DNA of 6,621 nt, taken from the NCBI GenBank assembly GCA_002411515.1, contig DHTF01000031.1, positions 1-6,621 of the forward strand, written 5' to 3'. A program made the translations under genes and the position numbers. Below are positions 1-5,430 of this stretch, in pieces (the first letter of the stretch is position 1; each line of letters begins with the position of its first letter). The notes under the pieces are model-generated. The model was given only the letters and a program-made list of their open reading frames with translations, ran no database searches and was not told where the DNA came from. The stretch is from Proteiniphilum sp. UBA5267 (GTDB taxonomy: Bacteria > Bacteroidota > Bacteroidia > Bacteroidales > Dysgonomonadaceae).

Positions 1-39
1 TATAGCTGTGCGAAAAGATCTGCAGGATTTCGGGCAGTT

Positions 40-447
40 CTATTCTTTCTCTTTTTTTACAGACTCGTATTTTTCCCTTTCAATTTTTATCAGTTCTTCG
101 AAAAGTTTGATGGCCTGTTCCATTGAAAAGTGGTTCAGATTTTCTACAGTGGAAATAGGTCCGATATTTGAAGCACTCACATGACAGTTTTCATAAAAAT
201 TATTTGTGCAATACAGAACCGTTTCCTCTGTATAGTTTTTCAATCCTTCTTCTGTGACTCCCAAAGCCTCAGCAACCTGTTTAATTTTTTCATCTTCCAG
301 TTTCTCGTTTTGTTCCATCTTAGAGACGGCCTGCCTGGTTACACCCAAAAGATCCCCCAAATCAGCCTGCGTCATCCCCCGTAGGCGGCGTACTCTCTCA
401 ATCTTTCTACCTATATGTAAGGCTTTTGTGAAGGTTTCATTTTCCAT
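40..447 (-). CDS. XRE-family helix-turn-helix regulator (second of a pair)
   Basis: This 135-residue protein is probably a cytoplasmic DNA-binding regulator. Residues about 12-70 form a Cro/C1-type (XRE) helix-turn-helix: TQADLGDLLGV (26-36) is the scaffold helix and turn, and TRQAVSKMEQ (37-46) is the likely recognition helix. A less conserved middle containing NNFYENCHV (82-90) leads to a charged, probably helical tail (about 108-135, ending in KKEKE) that could mediate dimerisation. It is a diverged paralogue of the gene at 487-882: both share HIGR, the HTH layout, a Y..NN.Y patch and the EREK tail, with roughly 30 identities over about 79 residues by eye. It lies 39 nt downstream of that gene on the same strand with no visible promoter between them, so co-transcription is likely. 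The start is the only ATG placing the HTH near the N-terminus; no strong Shine-Dalgarno is seen. Target and ligand are unknown. Confidence 0.88.
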   Translation of the reverse strand: MENETFTKALHIGRKIERVRRLRGMTQADLGDLLGVTRQAVSKMEQNEKLEDEKIKQVAEALGVTEEGLKNYTEETVLYCTNNFYENCHVSASNIGPISTVENLNHFSMEQAIKLFEELIKIEREKYESVKKEKE

Positions 448-486
448 AATATAGATTATATCTTAGACATATTTTTCTTTTGCTTT

Positions 487-882
487 TTATTTATTGTTTT
501 TTAATAATTCATTTTTTTCCCTTTCACTTTTCAGTAAACGTTCATAAAGCTCTACAATTTTTTCTATTGGATTTATTTGTAATACAACGGCAGTACTTCC
601 TTCAGTAATAGTTGCATCACTATAGCTGTTGTTTATATTGTAGATCGCCCTTTCCACATCAAAATCCCTGATCACTTCGGGGGATACACCCAGGACATCG
701 GCGATTCTCGATAACACCTCTTCTTCAATTTCTTCCTGCTGTTCAATCCTGGAGACTTCCTGCTGGCTGATACCCAGATCTGCAGCCAGTGCTTCCTGTT
801 TCACGCCAAAATACATCCGGACCCTCTGCACATTCCGTCCGATATGCCTTTTCTTTACTTTGTCTGTTTTTTCAGCAACCAT
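487..882 (-). CDS. XRE-family helix-turn-helix regulator (first of a pair)
   Basis: This 131-residue protein is probably a cytoplasmic transcriptional regulator. The XRE/Cro-C1-type HTH spans about residues 14-74: KQEALAADLGI (28-38) followed by the likely recognition helix SQQEVSRIEQ (39-48), then an ADVLGVSPEVI helix (61-71) typical of the fold. The C-terminal part contains YNINNSYSDATI (81-92) and INPIEKIVELYERLLKSE (103-120), an amphipathic segment that I recall as common in short Bacteroidota HTH proteins and that probably oligomerises. The gene follows the sugar operon after 116 nt but has its own promoter candidate at 973-980, so it may be transcribed with the operon, independently, or both. 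ATG at 882 is preceded by AAACAGG, a weak ribosome-binding match. Whether it controls the sugar genes, itself or distant genes is not shown by the sequence. Confidence 0.88.
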   Translation of the reverse strand: MVAEKTDKVKKRHIGRNVQRVRMYFGVKQEALAADLGISQQEVSRIEQQEEIEEEVLSRIADVLGVSPEVIRDFDVERAIYNINNSYSDATITEGSTAVVLQINPIEKIVELYERLLKSEREKNELLKNNK

Positions 883-928
883 CCTGTTTCATTTTTTTAC
901 GATATGAAAAAAACATTCCCGCATTATT

Positions 929-948
929 ACCCAGATTCGTTTATGGGT
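929..948 (-). repeat. Small inverted repeat in the leader of the XRE pair
   Basis: ACCCA (929-933) and TGGGT (944-948) are exact reverse complements separated by 10 nt. If the promoter at 973-980 is real, this element sits in the 5' leader of the regulator transcript, about 46 nt before the start codon. It could be a weak hairpin or a short operator half-site pair. It is not followed directly by a T run on the minus strand (the nearest is T7, about 16 nt on), so it is a poor intrinsic terminator. Five-base arms are close to chance. Confidence 0.25.
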
Positions 949-972
949 TATCAAACCTCACCTTGCATCGAA

Positions 973-980
973 CAAAGATA
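973..980 (-). promoter_or_regulatory. Candidate Bacteroidota -7 promoter element for the XRE pair
   Basis: On the minus strand this reads TATCTTTG, a perfect match to the Bacteroidota primary sigma factor -7 consensus TAnnTTTG. It lies 18 nt beyond the stop of the aminotransferase gene and would start transcription near 966, giving a leader of about 84 nt before the ATG at 882. No good -33 TTG is found at the usual spacing: the only nearby TTG is about 8 nt upstream, too close. The call therefore rests on the -7 element and its placement. Confidence 0.45.
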
Positions 981-998
981 GTAAAAATCAATATGCAT

Positions 999-2153
999 TT
1001 ATTTTTCTGTTCCGGATAGTTTAACAATCACATCGACTACCCGTTGTAGATCCCCATCGGTAAGATTGGGATGAGACGGCAGGCAAAGCCCCCGTTCAAA
1101 TAATTTCTCACTCACCCTAATATCATTGCCATAGTAAGGAGCATCCGCGAAGACCGGCTGCAGGTGCATCGGCTTCCAGAGGGGGCGCGTTTCAATGTTC
1201 TCCTGCTCCATGGCCAGTCGCAGCTCCTCACGGGTGAAACCTGCTTCTGCCGGATCCACCAGGATGCAGGTAAGCCACATGTTGGAGTTGAAGTCCAGTG
1301 AAGGATTGCTCTGGAATGAAATACCAGGGATGCCAGCCAGCAGTTGACGATATCTCTTGTTTATCCTCCTGCGAGCCTCCACGTGCTCCTGCAGTACCAG
1401 CATCTGACCTCGGCCGATGCCTGCACAGATGTTGCTCAGTCGGTAGTTGTACCCTACTTTCGAATGCTGGTAGTGCGGTGCATTGTCTCGAGCCTGTGTG
1501 GCCAGGTGCTTCGTGAAATCAGCCTCCTCTTTTGTGGAGCAGACCAGCGCCCCCCCACCCGATGTGGTGATCATTTTGTTGCCATTAAAGGAGAGGCAGG
1601 CAAATTCACCGAAGGTACCGCATTTCTGTCCCTTGTATTCTGCCCCCAGCGCTTCAGCCGCATCCTCCAGCACAGGAATCTCAAACGCACAGGCAATCGT
1701 CATGATCTCATCCATCTTCGCCGGCATGCCATAGAGATGCACAGGGATAATCGCCTTCGGTTTTCTGCCGGTCACCCTGATCCTGTCCTCAATCGCTTCC
1801 CGCAACAGCTCCGGATCCATGTTCCATGTCTCCGCTTCGCTGTCCACGAACACCGGATCCGCCCCCAGGTACTTGATCGGGTTGGCACTCGCGCTGAAGG
1901 TAAAGCTCTGGCAGATCACCTCGTCACCGGGACCAACCCCAAGCTGTACCAGCGCCAGGTGAATCGCTGCCGTGCCGGCACTCAGTGCCACAATATGTTT
2001 GTTTTCACCCAGAAAACCCTCTAGGTCTTTCTCAAACCCATCCACGTTGGGCCCCAGGGGCACCACCCAGTTGGTGTCGAATGCCTCCTGTATAAACTGT
2101 TGCTCCTGCCCGCCCATATGGGCGAGCGAGAGCCATATTCTTTTATCGCTCAT
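999..2153 (-). CDS. pglE: PLP-dependent nucleotide-sugar aminotransferase (DegT/DnrJ/EryC1/StrS family, PglE-like)
   Basis: Probably transfers an amino group (usually from glutamate) to C4 of the UDP-4-keto-6-deoxy-GlcNAc made by the dehydratase at 3379-5307, giving UDP-4-amino-4,6-dideoxy-GlcNAc, in the cytoplasm. The 384-residue product has the usual family length. Visible motifs are SAGTAAIHLAL (58-68, phosphate-binding region), PVHLYG (137-142), LEDAAEALGA (162-171, with D164 expected to contact the PLP ring nitrogen) and SFNGNKMITTSGGGAL (188-203), where K193 is the expected Schiff-base lysine; GYNYRLSN lies at 234-241. The GNK-ITTSGGG form resembles PglE-type enzymes. An upstream ATG at 2252 is open in frame, but its 33 extra residues lie wholly inside the acetyltransferase gene and look unlike the family. 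The ATG at 2153 overlaps the acetyltransferase stop as ATGA, suggesting translational coupling. C4 stereochemistry cannot be read directly, so bacillosamine is inferred. Confidence 0.93.
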   Translation of the reverse strand: MSDKRIWLSLAHMGGQEQQFIQEAFDTNWVVPLGPNVDGFEKDLEGFLGENKHIVALSAGTAAIHLALVQLGVGPGDEVICQSFTFSASANPIKYLGADPVFVDSEAETWNMDPELLREAIEDRIRVTGRKPKAIIPVHLYGMPAKMDEIMTIACAFEIPVLEDAAEALGAEYKGQKCGTFGEFACLSFNGNKMITTSGGGALVCSTKEEADFTKHLATQARDNAPHYQHSKVGYNYRLSNICAGIGRGQMLVLQEHVEARRRINKRYRQLLAGIPGISFQSNPSLDFNSNMWLTCILVDPAEAGFTREELRLAMEQENIETRPLWKPMHLQPVFADAPYYGNDIRVSEKLFERGLCLPSHPNLTDGDLQRVVDVIVKLSGTEK

Positions 2154-2758
2154 ATATTGATTCTTTTTACTACTCTTGCAGGATTGCCCAACACAAGCAC
2201 GTTGTCCGGCACATCTTTCATCACCACGGCTCCTGCAGCCACCAGGCTCCACTTGCCAATCTTTATTCCCGGAATCACTACCGCTCCGGCACCTACCTGA
2301 CTACCCTCCCCTACAGATACCGCTCCGCACAATGTCGCGTTGGGAGAGATATGTACATAATCTTCCAGCAGACAATCGTGATCCACCGATGCGGTAGTGT
2401 TGATGATGCAATGTTTGCCGATTGAAACGCTCGACTGAATTACAGACCCCTGCATCACTACGGTTCCTTCACCAAAAGAAGCATGGTCAGAGATGATTGC
2501 CGACGGATGAATGGCATTTCCGTAACGAATTTCATCAGGCAATTTCTCTACAATCTTCTTGCGGATATGATTCAGCCCAATGGAGATGATTAACTCCTCA
2601 TCACCAAAAAGTATTGGATCAAATGATCCGAATACATTGTATCCCAAAAGTTCCTTCACTTCCGGATTATCGTCAAAAAGCCCCGAGATCTTTTTTCCCG
2701 AAGCCTTCAATGAATCGATGATCACCTTGGCATGACCGCTTGCACCTAACAGATACAT
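2150..2758 (-). CDS. pglD: UDP-amino-sugar N-acetyltransferase, left-handed beta-helix (PglD/NeuD family)
   Basis: Probably transfers acetyl from acetyl-CoA to the 4-amino group made by the aminotransferase, yielding UDP-N,N'-diacetylbacillosamine. The 202-residue length fits PglD. The N-terminal Rossmann-like domain (1-80) begins with LLGASGHAK (3-11), the nucleotide-sugar-binding loop of this family. From about 89 to 184 the sequence falls into hexapeptide repeats such as FGEGTV, IGKHCI, VGEGSQ, VGAGAV and IGKWSL, the signature of a trimeric left-handed beta-helix that binds CoA between subunits. H127, flanked by D126 and D128 (SVDHDC), aligns with the catalytic histidine of PglD. The C-terminal LGNPARVVKRI (190-200) is typical. 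It starts 3 nt after the phosphoglycosyl transferase stop and ends by a 4-nt overlap with the aminotransferase. An O-acetyltransferase of the NeuD type is the alternative, but the neighbours favour N-acetylation. Confidence 0.92.
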   Translation of the reverse strand: MYLLGASGHAKVIIDSLKASGKKISGLFDDNPEVKELLGYNVFGSFDPILFGDEELIISIGLNHIRKKIVEKLPDEIRYGNAIHPSAIISDHASFGEGTVVMQGSVIQSSVSIGKHCIINTTASVDHDCLLEDYVHISPNATLCGAVSVGEGSQVGAGAVVIPGIKIGKWSLVAAGAVVMKDVPDNVLVLGNPARVVKRINI

Positions 2759-2761
2759 ACA

Positions 2762-3367
2762 TTAATGTCCTTTAAACGGTTCCATTGTCGCACTTGAATC
2801 CGAGCTGATACCCTCCCGTTTAAAAACCTTTTGGATGGTCTTCAACAGGATTTTCACATCCAAAGATAGTGAAACATTGTCCACGTACCACACGTCGTAT
2901 GCAAATTTCTGCTCCCAGCTGATTGCGTTACGACCATTCACCTGTGCCCAACCGGTTATGCCCGGCCGCACTTCGTGACGGCGACGCTGCGATTCATCGT
3001 ATAACGGCAGGTATTGCACCAACAAAGGCCTTGGGCCAATCAGCGACATATCCCCTTTGATCACATTCAGCAACTGTGGTATCTCGTCCAATGAGGTTGA
3101 GCGAACAAACTTCCCGACCTTGGTCAAGCGTTGTGCATCCGGCAACAAATTCCCTGAGGCATCCTTCCGGTCATTCATCGTCTTGAACTTGATCACCCTG
3201 AATATCTTCTCATTCTTCCCCGGCCGTTCCTGAAAAAAAAATGCACCGGCACCCTTGTTGGCAATGGTTAACCATATCCACAATAACAGAAATATCGGGC
3301 TTATGATGATGAACCCCACCAATGCCAACAAAAAATCGAGAAAACGTTTCAAAAAAGATTTATACAT
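2762..3367 (-). CDS. pglC: Small monotopic phosphoglycosyl transferase (PglC-like bacterial sugar transferase)
   Basis: Probably moves a phospho-sugar from a UDP-sugar (UDP-diNAcBac by context) to undecaprenyl phosphate on the cytoplasmic face of the inner membrane, the first committed step of lipid-linked glycan assembly. At 201 residues it is the minimal PglC size, without the extra N-terminal membrane domains of WbaP-type enzymes. A hydrophobic N-terminal helix (about 8-36) contains S23-P24, the Ser-Pro break that makes the PglC membrane helix re-entrant. Further motifs are QERPGKNEKIFRVIKFKTM (46-64), the catalytic Asp-Glu pair D94-E95 in SLDEIPQLLNV, GPRP (111-114) and PGITGWAQVNGR (135-146). 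The C-terminal TMEPFKG also resembles PglC. It starts 11 nt after the dehydratase stop, preceded by AAAGAAAG, a weak ribosome-binding match. A nine-base T run lies early in the gene (see 3233-3241). Acceptor and donor specificity are inferred from neighbours. Confidence 0.93.
   Translation of the reverse strand: MYKSFLKRFLDFLLALVGFIIISPIFLLLWIWLTIANKGAGAFFFQERPGKNEKIFRVIKFKTMNDRKDASGNLLPDAQRLTKVGKFVRSTSLDEIPQLLNVIKGDMSLIGPRPLLVQYLPLYDESQRRRHEVRPGITGWAQVNGRNAISWEQKFAYDVWYVDNVSLSLDVKILLKTIQKVFKREGISSDSSATMEPFKGH
3233..3241 (-). repeat. T9 homopolymer inside the pglC-like gene
   Basis: Nine consecutive T on the coding strand (A on plus) encode F43-F44-F45 of the phosphoglycosyl transferase. It is the longest homopolymer noticed in the window. 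A one-base slip would frameshift the gene after about one fifth of its length and remove the catalytic D94-E95 pair. Whether it varies in nature cannot be told from one sequence. Confidence 0.6.
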
Positions 3368-3378
3368 CTTTCTTTAAA

Positions 3379-5307
3379 CTATGAAGCATTCGTTGCTATT
3401 TTTTCCAGCAGGCGATCGACTGCCTCAAAGGGTGAATTGATGCTCTGAAACTCAGGCACCATCTCCTTCATCTTCTTCACCGTACGCATGTCGTCATAAT
3501 CGTACGACACCTTGATCAGGTTGTCTATCTGTCTGGACACCTCTGCATATTCATATTCCCTAACTTCAGCAATCATGATCTTCTCATGATGCGTCGGCTT
3601 GGTCAGTTCCTTCAGGTTGAGCAGCTCCTCGTAAAGCTTTTCACCGTGACGTAAGCCTGTGAATTCGATCTTAACGTTGGGAGTACCGGAAAGACGAATC
3701 ATCCGTTTGGCCAGATCAAGAATCTTTACCGGCTTGCCCATATCGAAGATGTAGATCTCTCCATTGTGCCCCATGGCACCTGCCTCCAACACCAACTGAC
3801 ATGCTTCAGGAATAGTCATGAAGTAACGGATGATCTCGGGGTGGGTCACCGTCACCGGTCCTCCGTTACGGATCTGATCCCGGAAGAGAGGGATCACTGA
3901 CCCATTGGATCCCAGCACGTTTCCGAAGCGGGTGGTGATGAATTGAGTGGTGTGCAAACCCGTCTTCTCCAGGTGCTTGGCCAGCGACTGTACATAGATC
4001 TCACAGATACGCTTGGAGCAACCCATCACGTTGGAGGGGTTTACCGCCTTGTCGGTGGAGACCATCACAAACTTGCGGGCGTTGTACTTCACTGCCAGGT
4101 CGGCAACGATCTTGGCTCCCAGGATATTGGTCTGCACCGACTCAGATACGTTGTCCTCCATCATGGGCACATGCTTGTAAGCCGCCGCATGAAAGATGTA
4201 CTGTGGACGCGTTCTGGCAAACACCTTTTCCATTCGGGGTGCATTACTGATATCGGCCACGATGATCTCCGTGCGAAGGTCGCGCCACCTCTCCTGCAGC
4301 TCCAGTCGCATGTTGTGCAGGGGTGTCTCTGCCTGGTCGATTAGAATGATACTGTAAGGATTAAAAGTTGCGACCTGACGAACGATCTCGCTACCGATGG
4401 ATCCGGCGGCTCCGGTCACCATAACCCGTTTCCCTTCAAGGTTCTCAGCGATCTGCAGCATGTTCACCTGAATGGGATCACGTGGTAGAAGATCCTCAAT
4501 CTGGACATCCTTGATTTGTGCCTTGCTCATCATGGTGCCGCTCCATTCATTCACCGGCACGGTAGTCAGCAGGGAGATGTTGTGGTCCACAAAATTGACC
4601 AGCAAATTGGAGTTCTTGATCTCCTCCATCTTCTGAGGGGAGACGATGATGGTCTTGACATCCTTGGTCTCGAGCGTACGGAAGAGATTCTCGTCGTTCG
4701 CATGTATGGTTACCCCCATCAACTGCTTCCCAATCATATGGTGTTCATCGGAGATAAAGCCCATGACTCTGTAGTTGAACTCACTGTTTCCTTTCAGCGC
4801 TTTTGCCACACTGATTCCCGCCTGTTTGGTACCATAGATGAACACGTTCACCGGTTTCACACTTCTGCCGGTGATACTTTCATAGGTCTCCTTCACCAGG
4901 ATGCGTGAAAAAATCATCAGAAACATATTCAGGAAGAAGATGGTGATGAAGGTCACATTGCTTGCAGCAAACGTTGGATCAAAATGGAAAATCACCTGCA
5001 CTGCGATGAAGGTAAGCAGGTAACCCATCACCAGTGCATAGAAGATTCGCATCAGATCGGTAAAGGAGGAGAAACGCAGGATCCCGCTGAAGGTACGGAA
5101 GGAGACGAAGAAGATGGTGTTGAAGAGGATGAGTAGCAAAGTAAGCGTTATCCCGTCTGCCCTCACTTCAGGAGTGAGGCCACTGAAACCATATCTTATC
5201 AGGTAGATTGAGATACTGGAGAAAAGGATCATGAGGTGATCAATCAGAAAGATGGAGAATCTCGACAACACTCTGTTGGAGAGAAAATTTTCAAAGATCT
5301 TACTCAT
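3379..5307 (-). CDS. pglF: Membrane-anchored UDP-GlcNAc 4,6-dehydratase (PglF/WbpM/CapD family)
   Basis: Probably converts UDP-GlcNAc to the UDP-4-keto-6-deoxy sugar with NAD(P), the first step towards bacillosamine-type sugars. The 642-residue product matches full-length PglF/WbpM. The N-terminus has about four membrane segments (near 17-37, 53-70, 86-106 and 115-135). A first nucleotide-binding fold starts around VNVFIYGTKQAG (153-164). The catalytic SDR domain begins with VMVTGAAGSIGSE (295-307, GxxGSIG cofactor loop) and includes FHAAAYKHVPMME (372-384) and VSTDKAVNPSNVMGCSK (416-432). There T418-D419-K420 and M428/K432 occupy the active-site positions, with Met replacing the usual SDR Tyr as known for this subfamily. 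RFGNVLGSNGSVIP (460-473) and TGLRHGEKLYEELL (550-563) are further family signatures. It is the first gene of the minus-strand run, transcribed from the 121-nt divergent region. The closest alternative is a WbpM-type enzyme feeding QuiNAc or FucNAc synthesis; the adjacent aminotransferase and acetyltransferase favour the PglF role. Confidence 0.94.
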   Translation of the reverse strand: MSKIFENFLSNRVLSRFSIFLIDHLMILFSSISIYLIRYGFSGLTPEVRADGITLTLLLILFNTIFFVSFRTFSGILRFSSFTDLMRIFYALVMGYLLTFIAVQVIFHFDPTFAASNVTFITIFFLNMFLMIFSRILVKETYESITGRSVKPVNVFIYGTKQAGISVAKALKGNSEFNYRVMGFISDEHHMIGKQLMGVTIHANDENLFRTLETKDVKTIIVSPQKMEEIKNSNLLVNFVDHNISLLTTVPVNEWSGTMMSKAQIKDVQIEDLLPRDPIQVNMLQIAENLEGKRVMVTGAAGSIGSEIVRQVATFNPYSIILIDQAETPLHNMRLELQERWRDLRTEIIVADISNAPRMEKVFARTRPQYIFHAAAYKHVPMMEDNVSESVQTNILGAKIVADLAVKYNARKFVMVSTDKAVNPSNVMGCSKRICEIYVQSLAKHLEKTGLHTTQFITTRFGNVLGSNGSVIPLFRDQIRNGGPVTVTHPEIIRYFMTIPEACQLVLEAGAMGHNGEIYIFDMGKPVKILDLAKRMIRLSGTPNVKIEFTGLRHGEKLYEELLNLKELTKPTHHEKIMIAEVREYEYAEVSRQIDNLIKVSYDYDDMRTVKKMKEMVPEFQSINSPFEAVDRLLEKIATNAS

Positions 5308-5321
5308 AATGAAATATAAAT

Positions 5322-5337
5322 TGAAATGACAATTTCA
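5322..5337. repeat. Palindrome in the leader of the sugar operon
   Basis: TGAAAT (5322-5327) and ATTTCA (5332-5337) are exact reverse complements around a 4-nt centre. The palindrome lies 15-30 nt upstream of the dehydratase start at 5307 and includes one ATGACAA word (5326-5332) found again, inverted, next to the divergent gene. This placement suits an operator or a weak leader hairpin. In DNA this AT-rich, chance remains plausible. Confidence 0.3.
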
Positions 5338-5353
5338 GAAAAAAATATTAATA

Positions 5354-5361
5354 CAAATATT
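5354..5361 (-). promoter_or_regulatory. Weak -7 promoter candidate for the sugar operon
   Basis: The minus strand reads AATATTTG, matching the Bacteroidota TAnnTTTG element at five of six defined positions (first T is A). It would start transcription near 5347, giving a leader of about 40 nt before the dehydratase ATG. No TTG is found at the expected -33 spacing, so this is tentative; some promoter is nevertheless expected here because the two flanking genes diverge. Confidence 0.25.
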
Positions 5362-5403
5362 TTCATTTAGTTTAAACCTACATCTTAAAACTATGTCCTA
5401 ATG

Positions 5404-5430
5404 TTGTCATTTTGAATGAAAATTTGTCAT
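5404..5430 (+). repeat. Direct TTGTCAT repeats at the start of the divergent gene
   Basis: TTGTCAT occurs at 5404-5410 and 5424-5430, 20 nt start to start or about two helical turns. The second copy runs into the ATG at 5429. The inverted form ATGACAA is at 5326-5332, where the match to the first copy extends to nine bases (AAATGACAA against TTGTCATTT). Binding of a dimeric regulator here would cover the start of the beta-helix gene. The stretch also contains TCATTTTG (5407-5414), one mismatch from the -7 consensus, though too close to the ATG for a normal leader. No protein is known to bind this word. Confidence 0.35.

Noticed and set aside
1..629. Shared nine-base word TATAGCTGT at 1-9 and 621-629, and GATCTGCAG near 18 and 778
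   Set aside because: Isolated short matches without flanking similarity or consistent position relative to genes; taken as chance.
872..892. Six-codon upstream frame (MKQDGC) on the minus strand overlapping the first regulator's start
   Set aside because: It could in principle affect translation, but such a short frame is expected by chance and nothing else supports a leader peptide.
906..948. Intrinsic terminator for the sugar operon from the ACCCA/TGGGT hairpin and the following T7
   Set aside because: The stem is only five pairs and the T run begins about 16 nt after it, so the geometry does not fit an intrinsic terminator.
789..1019. Plus-strand open frame across the regulator start and the gap
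   Set aside because: It covers the N-terminus of one regulator, the promoter candidate and the end of the aminotransferase gene; no ribosome-binding site or domain supports it.
1344..2024. A long plus-strand open frame (226 codons) opposite the aminotransferase gene
   Set aside because: It is antisense to a gene with complete family motifs in a GC-rich stretch where stops are rare; its translation has no recognisable domain and is rich in Arg, Cys and His.
3943..4344. Plus-strand open frame opposite the dehydratase catalytic domain
   Set aside because: It is a shadow of a strongly conserved coding region, with no motif or start signal of its own.
4516..4908. Plus-strand open frame opposite the first Rossmann region of the dehydratase
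   Set aside because: Same reason: it overlaps a well-supported gene and the translation is His-rich with no family resemblance.
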